Below, piece by piece: positions 48,496-57,862 of a DNA stretch of 64,000 bases (its first letter is position 1; the number at the start of each line of letters is the position of its first letter). Both the position numbers and the translations under genes were made by a program. The notes beneath the pieces are model-generated. The model was not told where the DNA came from and searched no databases. It saw only the letters and a list, made by a program, of their open reading frames with translations. This DNA comes from Polynucleobacter sp. AP-Melu-500A-A1 (GTDB lineage Bacteria; Pseudomonadota; Gammaproteobacteria; Burkholderiales; Burkholderiaceae): contig NZ_JACVOZ010000001.1 of NCBI RefSeq assembly GCF_018882125.1, positions 62,001 to 126,000 of the forward strand, read 5' to 3'.

Positions 48496-49794
48496 TTAGG
48501 CGGGTTCAGCATCAGGATCGGTGCGTTCTAGCTCTAAGGATGCGGCCAGTAATGCCAAACGTGCAACGACACCATACAAATAGAAACGATTTGGAGCAGC
48601 ACTACCCGGCTTAGCACTCATATCCGGCATTGAATTTTGCTCAAAGGCTAAGGGTACAAAGTGCATACCTGGAGCATTAAGATTCTCATCAGGCCCACGA
48701 TCGGTGTGTACTCGATAGAAACCTCCGATGACATAGCGATCAATCATATAAACCACGGGCTCTGCTACCGCCTCATTGACTTTTTCGAAGGTATAAACAC
48801 CCTCCTGAATTAAGACATTACTAACCTCAAGACCTTCTTTCACTACGCTCATCTTATTGCGGTCTTTGCGGTTCAGGTCCTTTACCTGTGAAGGGTCGTT
48901 GACCACCATCACACCCATACCATAAGTACCAGCGTCAGCTTTCACAACTACATAAGGCTTTTCTTTAATGCCATATTCACGATATTTCTTTGCTGTCTTT
49001 TTCAAGACCTGCTCAACCGCAACCTGAAGCTCTTCCTCACCTTTACGCTCATGAAAGTTCACATTAGAGCAACTTGAAAAATAAGGATTAATCATCCATG
49101 GATCTATATCTACCACCTTTGCAAACTTCTTAGCAACTTCATCATAAGCAGCAAAATGATTCGATTTACGGCGCATATGCCAGCCTGCATGCAATCCTGG
49201 CAATAAATATTGCTCATGAATATTTTCCAAAATTGGAGGAATGCCAGCTGATAAATCGTTATTTAACAAAATAGAGCAAGGATCAAAATCTTTTAAGCCC
49301 AAGCGTTGCTTCTTGAGTCCTAGGCGGGACAAAGGCTCCATCAATAGTCGATTACCATCGGGCAATTCAATCCAAGTTGGCTTTTTAATTTCTTCAGAGA
49401 AAGTGCCTAGTCTGACATTCAAGCCTGCCTGACGCAAGATCGAAGATAAGCGGGCAATATTTTGTAAGTAAAAAGTATTGCGAGTATGGCGCTCGGGTAT
49501 GAGCAATAAGTTTTTAGCTTCGGGACAGATCTTCTCGATCGCAGCCATGGCTGCCTGAACAGCCAAAGGCAGCATTTGAGGAGATAAATTGTTAAACCCG
49601 CCAGGAAATAAATTGGTATCTACTGGGGCTAATTTAAAGCCAGAGTTTCGGAGATCAACTGAACAATAAAAGGGTGGCGTGTGCTCTTGCCACTCCAATC
49701 TAAACCAGCGCTCAATTGTTGGGGTTGCTTCAAGTACCTTTGACTCTAATTCGAGCAAAGGGCCGCTAAGGGCAGTAATCAGATGTGGAACCAT
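48496..49794 (-). CDS. gshA: Glutamate-cysteine ligase, ATP-grasp-like type
   Basis: The 432-residue protein matches the glutamate-cysteine ligase type first defined in Acidithiobacillus (TIGR02049), not the E. coli GshA type. Visible elements are FYCSVDLRNSGFKLAPVDTN near residue 45, LLIPERHTRNTFYLQNI, and YVVVKADAGTYGMGVMVV (about 290). It makes gamma-glutamylcysteine, the substrate of GshB encoded 28 bases downstream. Confidence 0.93.
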   Translation of the reverse strand: MVPHLITALSGPLLELESKVLEATPTIERWFRLEWQEHTPPFYCSVDLRNSGFKLAPVDTNLFPGGFNNLSPQMLPLAVQAAMAAIEKICPEAKNLLLIPERHTRNTFYLQNIARLSSILRQAGLNVRLGTFSEEIKKPTWIELPDGNRLLMEPLSRLGLKKQRLGLKDFDPCSILLNNDLSAGIPPILENIHEQYLLPGLHAGWHMRRKSNHFAAYDEVAKKFAKVVDIDPWMINPYFSSCSNVNFHERKGEEELQVAVEQVLKKTAKKYREYGIKEKPYVVVKADAGTYGMGVMVVNDPSQVKDLNRKDRNKMSVVKEGLEVSNVLIQEGVYTFEKVNEAVAEPVVYMIDRYVIGGFYRVHTDRGPDENLNAPGMHFVPLAFEQNSMPDMSAKPGSAAPNRFYLYGVVARLALLAASLELERTDPDAEPA

Positions 49795-49810
49795 TCCACC
49801 ATTGTAAGAT

Positions 49811-49846
49811 TATTAAAAGAAAGACGCGGGATCCTAGGATCCCGCG
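49811..49846 (-). terminator. Intrinsic terminator of the porin-glnK-amtB unit
   Basis: A perfect 22-base palindrome (49825-49846, arms CGCGGGATCCT/AGGATCCCGCG) is followed on the minus strand by TCTTTCTTTT. It lies 52 bases after the amtB stop and just upstream of gshA. Confidence 0.88.
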
Positions 49847-49898
49847 CTTAAAACCAGGCAACTCATAAAGGCCGCCGGGTGAGGGGTAAATCGACTAA

Positions 49899-51362
49899 TT
49901 AAGACTCGTATGCAGCCTCGCCATGAGAGCTGATGTCCAAGCCTTCGCGCTCTTCATCTTCCTTAACGCGCAAACCAATCACCATATCGATCAATTTGAA
50001 GGCGATGAATGAAACTACGCCAGACCAGATCAAGGTAGTTAGAACACCTTGAGCCTGGATCCATAATTGGCTAGCAATCGAGTAATCAGCGGCTGCAGCA
50101 TTTGCAACATAGTCCCAAATACCAGTTCCACCTAGGGCTGGATCAGCAAATACCCCAGTCAACAAGGCACCAGAGATACCACCAACACCATGCACACCGA
50201 ATACGTCCAAGCTGTCATCTGAACCTAAAATTTTCTTCAGGCCAGTAACACCCCACAGGCAAACTACACCAGCAAAGACGCCGATGATGAGTGCGCCCAT
50301 TGGACCAACAAAACCAGCTGCAGGAGTAATCGCAACCAAGCCTGCTACGCAACCAGAAGCAGCGCCCAACATAGATGGCTTACCTTTGAGAACCCACTCA
50401 GCAACTGACCAACCCAATACAGCAGCAGCAGTAGCCAGATAAGTATTCACGAATGCCAACGCAGCGCTACCGTTAGCCTCAAGAGCGGAGCCAGCATTGA
50501 AACCAAACCAGCCAAACCACAAGAGTGCTGCGCCAGCCATTACGTAAACCAAGTTATGTGGCTTCATGGCTTCTTTGCCGTAACCAACACGCTTACCGAT
50601 GACGTATGAACCAACTAAACCAGCGATCGCAGCATTGATATGCACAACAGTACCGCCAGCAAAGTCGAGAACACCTTTTTGCCACAACCAACCAGCACGA
50701 GCAGTAATCGCCTCGAGGGATGCAGCATCTTTGATGTCATCAGGACCAGGCCAGAACCAAACCATATGAGCGATTGGCACGTAGCTGAATGTGAACCAGA
50801 TAATCATGAACACTAAAATTGCAGAGAACTTGGCGCGCTCAGCAAATGAGCCGATGATCAAGCAGCAAGTAATTGTTGCAAACACTGCTTGGAAAGCCAT
50901 AAATACGTACTCAGGGATAACAACACCTTTACTAAAGGTTGCCGCAACTGAATCTGGAGTCATGCCCGCCAAGAACAATCGATCAAGTCCACCAATGAAT
51001 GGCCCACCTTCCGTAAAGGCAAAGCTATAGCCGTAAATAGCCCATAGCACTGTAATCAAGGAGAAGACCATGAAACATTGCATGCAGATTGACAAGATAT
51101 TTTTGCTACGTGTTAGACCACCGTAGAACAATGCCAGGCCAGGAAGTGTCATCAACAACACTAAAGCTGTACATACCATCATCCAAGCGGTATCCGCTTT
51201 GTTAGGGACTAAAGCTGGAGCAGCAGCAACTGCAGCAACAGCCGCAGCAACTGCTGGCTTAGCCTCTTCAGCAAAGGCTGTTGAAGTCGCCATAACACCA
51301 GTAGCGCCGATAGCCAAAGCTACCGCACTACCAGCAAGGAGTTTTTTCATCCAAGTTAACAT
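49899..51362 (-). CDS. amtB: Ammonium transporter
   Basis: The 487-residue protein has a cleavable signal peptide (about 1-31, ending AFA), an Ala/Val-rich linker, then about 11 membrane helices. The twin pore histidines are in GGTVVHINAAIAG and VFGVHGVGGISG. It moves ammonium across the inner membrane and is gated by GlnK encoded just upstream. I chose the ATG at 51362, preceded by AAGAGAGG; the upstream open frame runs through glnK. Confidence 0.97.
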   Translation of the reverse strand: MLTWMKKLLAGSAVALAIGATGVMATSTAFAEEAKPAVAAAVAAVAAAPALVPNKADTAWMMVCTALVLLMTLPGLALFYGGLTRSKNILSICMQCFMVFSLITVLWAIYGYSFAFTEGGPFIGGLDRLFLAGMTPDSVAATFSKGVVIPEYVFMAFQAVFATITCCLIIGSFAERAKFSAILVFMIIWFTFSYVPIAHMVWFWPGPDDIKDAASLEAITARAGWLWQKGVLDFAGGTVVHINAAIAGLVGSYVIGKRVGYGKEAMKPHNLVYVMAGAALLWFGWFGFNAGSALEANGSAALAFVNTYLATAAAVLGWSVAEWVLKGKPSMLGAASGCVAGLVAITPAAGFVGPMGALIIGVFAGVVCLWGVTGLKKILGSDDSLDVFGVHGVGGISGALLTGVFADPALGGTGIWDYVANAAAADYSIASQLWIQAQGVLTTLIWSGVVSFIAFKLIDMVIGLRVKEDEEREGLDISSHGEAAYES

Positions 51363-51375
51363 TTTGAGCCTCTCT

Positions 51376-51726
<351 letters not shown>

Positions 51727-51739
51727 TCAGAGGTGGAAA

Positions 51740-52603
51740 TTAGAAAGTTTTTGTGAGTGAAACGATACCTGTGGAACCGCCCAAGTTTTTGCCTGATGGA
51801 GATGAATAGTTGTAAGAACCTTTATTCATACCAGCATTTGTTGAGATATAAGCAGCAGCCAAAGATAAGCCACCACCAAAGTCTTTAGTTACACCCAACT
51901 TGTAGTCTGTATATGAATATAAAGAGCTATTTGTTTGGTTGGTCTTACTACCTTGCACGTTTCCGGCAACATACTGGTAACCAACGTGAGCATTCAGAGA
52001 CAAGCCCCAAATACCTGTGTCGTAGTTCATAGTTAAATCAGGATAGTAAGATCCAGAACTGTTTGTGAAACCGAACAGCGTAGATGCTGCATATGAAAAC
52101 TTAACAAAGCCAGTCAGAGGGCCGAAAGTAAAGTTTTGGGCTGCGTAGATTTCAGTTGTATTTGGATTGGTTGCACTGCTTGGCAATCCAGTAGTTGGAT
52201 AGAAGTACTGCAGAACACCAAGGTCAGACGCAAAACCTTCGCCAATTAACTCTTTCTTGAAACCAGCATAGAAGTCCATCTCGATTGGAGCGGAAACATT
52301 ATTGGCGCCGCCTTGACTTGCAGCGTCAGAGATCCAGCTAATGTTGCTGTTCCAGTTACCGATATAGAAGCCACTCTCATGAGCGTAATCAAAACCGCCT
52401 TGAATTGCAGGCTTAAAGTTTGTTTGAGAAATACCACGGTAACGATAGTCGCTCACCACGGTCACGTTAGCAGCAATTGGGCTTGGTGCTGCTGCGTCTT
52501 CTGGGTTCTCTGGTGTATCAGCTGCAAATGCAGATGTGCTAGCCAAACCCGCTAGCAATGCGACTGCTGCTGCAGAGATTGCTGTTTTATGTAGTGTCTT
52601 CAC
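51740..52603 (-). CDS. TorF-family putative porin (gcw_chp family)
   Basis: The 287-residue outer-membrane beta-barrel protein has a signal peptide (about 1-27, ending AFA) and the family mark NVTVVSDYRYRGISQTNF (about 45-62), ending in an aromatic strand SLTKTF. I chose the GTG at 52603, with GAGGAG 9 bases upstream; the frame stays open further up but no better start is seen. The family often precedes glnK-amtB in betaproteobacteria, which suggests nitrogen-regulated uptake. Substrate unknown. Confidence 0.9.
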   Translation of the reverse strand: MKTLHKTAISAAAVALLAGLASTSAFAADTPENPEDAAAPSPIAANVTVVSDYRYRGISQTNFKPAIQGGFDYAHESGFYIGNWNSNISWISDAASQGGANNVSAPIEMDFYAGFKKELIGEGFASDLGVLQYFYPTTGLPSSATNPNTTEIYAAQNFTFGPLTGFVKFSYAASTLFGFTNSSGSYYPDLTMNYDTGIWGLSLNAHVGYQYVAGNVQGSKTNQTNSSLYSYTDYKLGVTKDFGGGLSLAAAYISTNAGMNKGSYNYSSPSGKNLGGSTGIVSLTKTF

Positions 52604-52716
52604 GTGTAACTCCTCACTGTTTGATATAAAAAAAATGGATAAATACCGAATGCATGGAGCGATCATGATGCTTCTGTGACAAGCGAATTCAATCTGAATC
52701 ACTGTAATGATGCAGA

Positions 52717-52733
52717 TGCACTTATCTGGTGCC
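52717..52733. promoter_or_regulatory. NtrC-like binding site upstream of porin-glnK-amtB
   Basis: TGCACT-TATCT-GGTGCC resembles the NtrC palindrome TGCACC-N5-GGTGCA (10 of 12 arm positions). It is centred about 122 bases upstream of the porin GTG, a usual enhancer distance. I found no GG-N10-GC (-24/-12) sigma-54 promoter between it and the gene. The rest of the 264-base gap to ubiK (52604-52867) shows no gene. Confidence 0.5.
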
Positions 52734-52867
52734 TTACATCGCCCAATATAGGTGAATTTGGGGCCTTTTTAGGGGTTTTTGGGCTCTTTGACACCTTTTT
52801 TCACGCTCAACATAAAATATGAGTTGTATCTTTTATGCAACTTTAGACAGAACTGCGAAACCCCATC

Positions 52868-53125
52868 ATGCAAAAACCAGGCGAAATCCTCGAGCAATTT
52901 CAACGCATTGCTAGCGATATGCAAAGCAAAGTGGGGGATGCCATTCGCAACTCACCCGCACAAGAGATTGAAAAAAATGTGCGCGCCATGATGAACCAGG
53001 GATTTCAAAAGATGGATCTGGTCACACGAGAAGAGTTTGAATTGCAATCCAAGGTTTTGGCAAAGACCCGTGAAAAATTAGAAGCTCTTGAAGCTAAAGT
53101 AGCTGCCCTAGAAAAATCCCAATAA
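52868..53125 (+). CDS. ubiK: Ubiquinone biosynthesis accessory factor UbiK
   Basis: The 85-residue protein matches the UbiK/YqiC family: an amphipathic N-terminal helix (ILEQFQRIASDMQSKVG), DLVTREEFELQSKVL (about 50-64), and a C-terminal coiled coil ending EALEAKVAALEKSQ. UbiK supports ubiquinone synthesis with UbiJ. It is convergent with the lipoprotein gene at 53138, 12 bases away. Confidence 0.92.
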   Translation: MQKPGEILEQFQRIASDMQSKVGDAIRNSPAQEIEKNVRAMMNQGFQKMDLVTREEFELQSKVLAKTREKLEALEAKVAALEKSQ

Positions 53126-53137
53126 TTTTTTCAAATT

Positions 53138-53755
53138 TTATTCGGGATAGAACTCATCAAAAAAGTTTGAGTATTCCTCTTTAGAGAGAAAAGTTTTTGC
53201 ATCGCTCGGTATTGCCTTTGCATGTAATACCGAGACTTGATAAATCCAAATACTGCCATCTGGTGCAACGCGTGTGATCCACCGAACACGCATCCATTGC
53301 TCTGCAGTTCCCTTTGACTTTAACTGAATCCAATATTCTTTACTTGCTTGCTTTTGTTTGTCAGCAGTTAGATAAAGAACATCCTCAACAATCACTTCTC
53401 CTCCCAGTGATTTTGCTCTAGCCAATACATTACCTTGTAATTGCTCCATCAATGTGGGTAGCAATAAAGATTGGCCAACAGGAATTTGAGTTGCACTAAT
53501 GGAATAAATATCATCATCAATTTTGAGAGCCTCAAGAGATTGCAATAACTCTTGATCTTGATATGTCACACGTCTTTGAATTTTGTCTGGCTTACCAGGA
53601 AATAATGCGGTGTATCTTTCTTGTGGAGACTGAACAACACGCCAATCCAATTTAGGACTACAGGCAACTAAAAAGAATGCTGCCGCAATACAAAAACAGC
53701 AACTTCTTAGAGTCTGGTTATAAAAGGCCAGCACCATATGCTTGCTGATCTGCAT
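53138..53755 (-). CDS. Hypothetical lipoprotein downstream of lipA
   Basis: I do not recognise this 205-residue protein. It has a hydrophobic N-terminus with a lipobox FLVACSP (Cys about 32), so it is probably an outer- or inner-membrane lipoprotein. The soluble part has [21 protein letters not shown] split over about residues 48-68, and mixed alpha/beta composition. It overlaps lipA by 38 bases (or 20 if the second Met at 53737 is used), so it is co-expressed with lipA. No function is proposed. Confidence 0.75.
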   Translation of the reverse strand: MQISKHMVLAFYNQTLRSCCFCIAAAFFLVACSPKLDWRVVQSPQERYTALFPGKPDKIQRRVTYQDQELLQSLEALKIDDDIYSISATQIPVGQSLLLPTLMEQLQGNVLARAKSLGGEVIVEDVLYLTADKQKQASKEYWIQLKSKGTAEQWMRVRWITRVAPDGSIWIYQVSVLHAKAIPSDAKTFLSKEEYSNFFDEFYPE

Positions 53756-54728
53756 GATAGCTAGAGCGCACCATCGCCCCTACTGCCGCATGGGAGAAGC
53801 CCATGGCATATGCCTCTTCTTCGAAACGTATGAACACATCTGGATGAACATAACGCTGGACTGGCAAGTGATGGCCCGAGGGGGCAAGATATTGACCGAT
53901 GGTAAGCATATCAATATTGTGCTCACGCATATCACGCATGACTTCTAAGATCTCTTCATCTGTTTCACCAAGACCCACCATCAAACCGCTCTTAGTTGGA
54001 ATGTGTGGAAAGCGTTCCTTAAAATCTTTTAATAACTTCAGTGAATGCAGATAGTCAGCCCCAGGTCGCGCTTGCTTATATAGACGTGGCACTGTTTCAA
54101 GATTGTGGTTCATCACATCAGGCAAACCAAGGGGTGAATGCTCACTAAAAATATCCAATGCTTTATCTAAACGACCACGAAAATCTGGCACCAAAACCTC
54201 AATGCGTGTATTAGGCGATGCAGTCCGAGATTGAGAAATGCAATCGACATAATGCATAGCACCACCATCGCGAAGATCATCACGATCCACACTAGTAATC
54301 ACGACATAATTTAATTTCAGCGCTGCAATTGTACGGGCTAAGTTAGCGGGCTCCTTAGTATCCAAGGGATCCGGCCTACCGTGACCGACATCACAAAATG
54401 GACAACGACGGGTACATTTATCGCCCATGATCATAAAAGTAGCGGTGCCCTTACCAAAACACTCGCCAATATTTGGGCAGCTTGCTTCCTCACAAACAGT
54501 AACCAATTCGTTTTCACGCAAAATCTTTTTGATTTCTGCAAAACGTGAATTGCCAGAAGCTGCTTTGACACGAATCCAATCTGGTTTTTTGAGAACCTGT
54601 GCTAGCGGAACGATTTTAATTGGAATACGGGCCGTTTTTTCATTCGACTTTTGCTTACGAGTCGCATCGTAATTGAGGTCTTGGCGAAGCTCGTTTGGCT
54701 GTTCGGTATGGGTCTTATTTATGGTCAT
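53718..54728 (-). CDS. lipA: Lipoyl synthase
   Basis: The 336-residue radical SAM enzyme inserts sulfur into octanoyl groups on lipoyl domains. The radical SAM motif is [11 protein letters not shown] (about 130), and the auxiliary cluster uses [12 protein letters not shown] (about 100-112). The serine ligand lies near the end in [10 protein letters not shown]. It overlaps lipB as ATGA, so the two lipoylation steps are coupled. Confidence 0.97.
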   Translation of the reverse strand: MTINKTHTEQPNELRQDLNYDATRKQKSNEKTARIPIKIVPLAQVLKKPDWIRVKAASGNSRFAEIKKILRENELVTVCEEASCPNIGECFGKGTATFMIMGDKCTRRCPFCDVGHGRPDPLDTKEPANLARTIAALKLNYVVITSVDRDDLRDGGAMHYVDCISQSRTASPNTRIEVLVPDFRGRLDKALDIFSEHSPLGLPDVMNHNLETVPRLYKQARPGADYLHSLKLLKDFKERFPHIPTKSGLMVGLGETDEEILEVMRDMREHNIDMLTIGQYLAPSGHHLPVQRYVHPDVFIRFEEEAYAMGFSHAAVGAMVRSSYHADQQAYGAGLL

Positions 54729-55369
54729 GTTGACATCAGTTGCTTCTGTAAATGCTCCAAAAGCTTTTTGCTTATAGTGTTTATATTGTCCTTGATCCCA
54801 AGGGATTGCATATCTACCGTCCTTAAACCCTCATAGCCACATGGGTGGATGCGGCTAAATGCATCCAAATCAGTTGCAACATTCAATGCCAGCCCATGAT
54901 AAGAACAGCTTTTAGAGACTTTAAGGCCTAGCGCGGCTACCTTAGCACCAAACCATTCTTCAGGAATGCTTGCTTGCTGAGCAATATAAATTCCTGGAGC
55001 CCCTTTCTGTCTTTGCGCCTGTATGCCGTAATCAGCCAGAGTATCAATGAGTGCCTGTTCGATGCGTGACACTAGCTCTTTTACAAATATACCTTGGCGC
55101 TTGAGATCGAGTAGAAGGTAAACCACAATTTGACCTGGGCCGTGATACGTAATTTCACCACCCCGATCTACCTGAACTAGTGGAATTTGCTCGCTCGGGG
55201 AATGTAAATTTCCGGCATCGCCAGCAAGACCTAAAGTGAATACTGGGGGGTGCTGTAGAACCCAAATCTCATCGGGGGTATTTACATCACGCTCTTTGGT
55301 AAAAGTACGCATTGCCTCATAAGTTGATGCGTAATCAGCCAAACCAAGATGCTTTATGAGGAATGGCAT
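54725..55369 (-). CDS. lipB: Octanoyl-ACP:protein octanoyltransferase
   Basis: LipB moves the octanoyl group from ACP to lipoyl domains. It has [20 protein letters not shown], the signature [17 protein letters not shown] with the catalytic Lys later in [19 protein letters not shown] and the Cys nearby. I chose the ATG at 55369 (214 residues, MPFLIKHLG); a GTG at 55393 would overlap the upstream gene by 14 bases. Confidence 0.95.
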   Translation of the reverse strand: MPFLIKHLGLADYASTYEAMRTFTKERDVNTPDEIWVLQHPPVFTLGLAGDAGNLHSPSEQIPLVQVDRGGEITYHGPGQIVVYLLLDLKRQGIFVKELVSRIEQALIDTLADYGIQAQRQKGAPGIYIAQQASIPEEWFGAKVAALGLKVSKSCSYHGLALNVATDLDAFSRIHPCGYEGLRTVDMQSLGIKDNINTISKKLLEHLQKQLMST

Positions 55370-55379
55370 GTGCTTTTCA

Positions 55380-55646
55380 TCAAAGGACAACACTAACTAA
55401 AGGATGTGTAGAGAGGGTGCGATATAGCTCGTCTAATTGCTCACGACTCGTAGCTGTGATCGGCAAAGTAATACCCAAGTAATTGCCATCTTTTGATGGT
55501 CGTTGTTCAACCTTACTTTCATCAAAAGTGGGATCAAACTGTTTTGCAATATGAATAATTGCTGGTAAGTATTCTGGGTTTGCCTTTCCCATTACCTTAA
55601 TAGGAAACTGGGATGGATATTCAATGAGGGATTTTTCTTCGGTCAT
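55380..55646 (-). CDS. DUF493 family protein (YbeD-like)
   Basis: The 88-residue protein has YPSQFPIKVMGKANPEY near the start and the alpha/beta layout of YbeD/DUF493 (ACT-like). The family lies before lipB in many proteobacteria, as here, but its role is unclear. I start at the ATG at 55646 (MTEEKSL); the frame is open further but inside the upstream hydrolase gene. Confidence 0.9.
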   Translation of the reverse strand: MTEEKSLIEYPSQFPIKVMGKANPEYLPAIIHIAKQFDPTFDESKVEQRPSKDGNYLGITLPITATSREQLDELYRTLSTHPLVSVVL

Positions 55647-55666
55647 AGCGTTTTTAAAGACCTTAT

Positions 55667-56383
55667 TTAAGAATGTCGGTGATCTGGCATGCCTAACCAA
55701 GCGCCAGTAATAATGTTGCGAATGCAATGCAATCTGCGGTGGAAAAAATGATCTGCTCCAGGAACTACCTGCACTGTCAGCTCTTGCGGACGCGCCCAAT
55801 CCAATACATCAATTAATGGAATTGTCTCATCGACTTCACCATGTATCACGACAGTATCTGCAGGTACAGTAGTCAAGTTCCACTTTCCTGCAGCGCTACC
55901 TACCATCACTAATCGCTCGACGGGACGCCCAAGTTCAGCAAGCTTTTGCACTAAATGACTGCCAACAAAGCTACCAAAAGAAAATCCAGAAATCACTAAT
56001 GGCAAGGTGTTCGCATTCGCTGTCCAGGCTTGATGGGCGGTAGCTTCAAGTTGACTCCAACTTGAAGGAGTCCGCATCCAATCGGTCACGTGTAATAAAT
56101 CATCAAGCTCGCCAACACCATCATCATGCACTCCCGCCGTTCCACCTACACCGCGAAAGTTTGGACGAACACTGACATAACCTAGTTGATTAAAAGCGCG
56201 TGCCATCGTTTGAGCAACTTTGTTATCCATTGTGCCGCCCATTAATGGATGGGGATGTGCCACTAAAGCTAGACCACGAATTACAAATGCGGGATCGCTT
56301 TTTAATTCATCTGGAAGATCGATAGACATTTCTATTAAGCCAACGATGCCCTCAATATGAATTACTTTGGTACGACTATTCAT
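55667..56383 (-). CDS. Alpha/beta hydrolase, dienelactone-hydrolase-like
   Basis: The 238-residue protein has the early HPHPLMGGTMDNKVAQT element, NFRGVGGTAG, the nucleophile Ser in ISGFSFGSFVG (about 120), Asp/Glu in VIHGEVDETIPL, and His in VPGADHFFHRRL. This family is common in proteobacteria and of unknown substrate. It lies 20 bases before DUF493 and 22 after the ferredoxin gene stop, all on the minus strand. Confidence 0.9.
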   Translation of the reverse strand: MNSRTKVIHIEGIVGLIEMSIDLPDELKSDPAFVIRGLALVAHPHPLMGGTMDNKVAQTMARAFNQLGYVSVRPNFRGVGGTAGVHDDGVGELDDLLHVTDWMRTPSSWSQLEATAHQAWTANANTLPLVISGFSFGSFVGSHLVQKLAELGRPVERLVMVGSAAGKWNLTTVPADTVVIHGEVDETIPLIDVLDWARPQELTVQVVPGADHFFHRRLHCIRNIITGAWLGMPDHRHS

Positions 56384-56405
56384 GGAAAAAATCTTTCAAC
56401 TATTG

Positions 56406-56714
56406 CTAAGCTAACTGCAAGCGCTCAACGGGGAGGCCTTGAATTAAGTGAGACTGAATAATCTCTTCAACATCTTCGGTGTCTATAAAGGTATACCAAA
56501 TTCCTTCTGGGTATACCACCATCACAGGACCATCAGCACAACGATCCAAACAACCTGCTTTATTGACGCGAATTTTTCCAGGCCCAGATAGACCAAGTTC
56601 TTTAACTCTACTTTTCGCATACTCAAATAAAGCAAATGCGTTATGACGGTCGCAACAATCTTCGCCATTTTTACGTTGGTTTAAACAAAAAAATAAGTGG
56701 TGTGAAAAGCTCAT
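56406..56714 (-). CDS. Thioredoxin-like [2Fe-2S] ferredoxin
   Basis: The 102-residue protein starts MSFSHHLFFCLNQRKNGEDC and has the second cysteine pair in GCLDRCADGPVMVVYP (about 59-74), the pattern of the thioredoxin-like [2Fe-2S] ferredoxin family (NuoE-like fold). I chose the ATG at 56714 (inside an open frame to 56759). Redox partner unknown; it may serve the neighbouring minus-strand genes or be independent. Confidence 0.9.
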   Translation of the reverse strand: MSFSHHLFFCLNQRKNGEDCCDRHNAFALFEYAKSRVKELGLSGPGKIRVNKAGCLDRCADGPVMVVYPEGIWYTFIDTEDVEEIIQSHLIQGLPVERLQLA

Positions 56715-56730
56715 AGAAAAATGATATTCA

Positions 56731-57825
56731 TCAAGGTTTTGGTTTGACTTCAAGAGCACTACGAATCATCCAGATTAATGCTAATGGCAACCATACTACG
56801 GATACCCACTGCATAAGCTCGTTAAAATGCAACAAGCGTCCCTGATACCAATGCCTCAAAGTCAGAATGAAATAAGGATTATCAGGCAATACGTTGATTG
56901 CAATAGTGGCGCAGATCAAACAAGATAAGGCCAACCAAAACTTGGTACCCTGTCTCAGGCTAAGAGCCCATCTCAATAGAGCACTCGCCAATACCATTCC
57001 CCAAAATGCACCCGCAGTTAACCAAAGAAAGCCTAGTTCACTGCCAAATTGAAGTGCAGTAAAAAGGGTTTTAATTAGTACGGTAAAACCCAAGAGCCCG
57101 TTCAGAATGCGCCATTGGGGCGCCTTAGTTCTCATACCTAGAGATAGCAAGAGTGCAACCCCAAGCCAACACAGCGCGGTAATGACGGTTTCCTGCGCCA
57201 CATAGTTCATGACAAAAGTGCCCCAATCAATCGAGCCAAAAATGGCATGTCCCCATACCCCAGTCCCTAGCCAAGAACTTTGCGGATAAATTTGTGACCA
57301 GGGAAATAGGATAAATAGGGCGCATGCAGCCCAATTCAACCCAAACCACTGATCAAAGCGACGATGAATGGCACTCCCTGAAAGCCATTGGGGACCAAGA
57401 GGAATCGCCAAGAGGCCGCCTAGTAAACCCCCAAATACGTTTGCCCACCAGTCCATCTGGCTCGGAATTCTGGTTGGCAACCAAGCTTGCAAAGTCTCGA
57501 CACTAAATGCCAAAAAACCACTCAAAGCAAATGCAATACCTAGCGCCACAAAGTTACGCCATCGCGGAAAGGCAGCAAATACGATTAAAAACCCAAAAGG
57601 GATATAGGCCAATATATTGACCAAAACATCAAAGAGGGTAATAAAACGCGGGGCTGGGGCATCTAACCAGGCCAAGGCAGATACCCCATTACTAAAGTCA
57701 AAATCAAAGGGATTAAGGCTGACATAGACAATCAGAAGGGCATAACTCAAGCCAAGAGCTCTAGCCAAGGGCATGGCCTGTAACGGCAAAATCAATTTTC
57801 GTGGGCGCTGTTCTTCCGGATGCAT
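56731..57825 (-). CDS. VanZ family membrane protein
   Basis: The 364-residue protein has about nine hydrophobic segments. The N-terminal part (about 20-150) fits VanZ: LDVLVNILAYIPFGFLIVF and TLQAWLPTRIPSQMDWWANV with the conserved Asp/Trp. The C-terminal half adds further helices not in the minimal VanZ domain. VanZ gives teicoplanin resistance in enterococci, but in Gram-negatives its role is unknown. It starts 37 bases from the divergent birA. Confidence 0.85.
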   Translation of the reverse strand: MHPEEQRPRKLILPLQAMPLARALGLSYALLIVYVSLNPFDFDFSNGVSALAWLDAPAPRFITLFDVLVNILAYIPFGFLIVFAAFPRWRNFVALGIAFALSGFLAFSVETLQAWLPTRIPSQMDWWANVFGGLLGGLLAIPLGPQWLSGSAIHRRFDQWFGLNWAACALFILFPWSQIYPQSSWLGTGVWGHAIFGSIDWGTFVMNYVAQETVITALCWLGVALLLSLGMRTKAPQWRILNGLLGFTVLIKTLFTALQFGSELGFLWLTAGAFWGMVLASALLRWALSLRQGTKFWLALSCLICATIAINVLPDNPYFILTLRHWYQGRLLHFNELMQWVSVVWLPLALIWMIRSALEVKPKP

Positions 57826-57862
57826 TCCACAATTCTAGGTCAGACCTTTCTACAATGGCGAA

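Noticed and set aside
52728..52742. Possible sigma-54 -24/-12 element TGGTGCC...CGC on the plus strand
   Set aside because: The spacing is GG-N11-GC, one base too long, and it points toward ubiK, not the nitrogen genes. The minus strand has GG-N12-GC, also wrong.
53116..53148. Hairpin ATCCCAATAA/TTATTCGGGAT between ubiK and the lipoprotein gene
   Set aside because: It has a bulge, is mostly AT, and overlaps the ubiK stop; too weak to list as a terminator.
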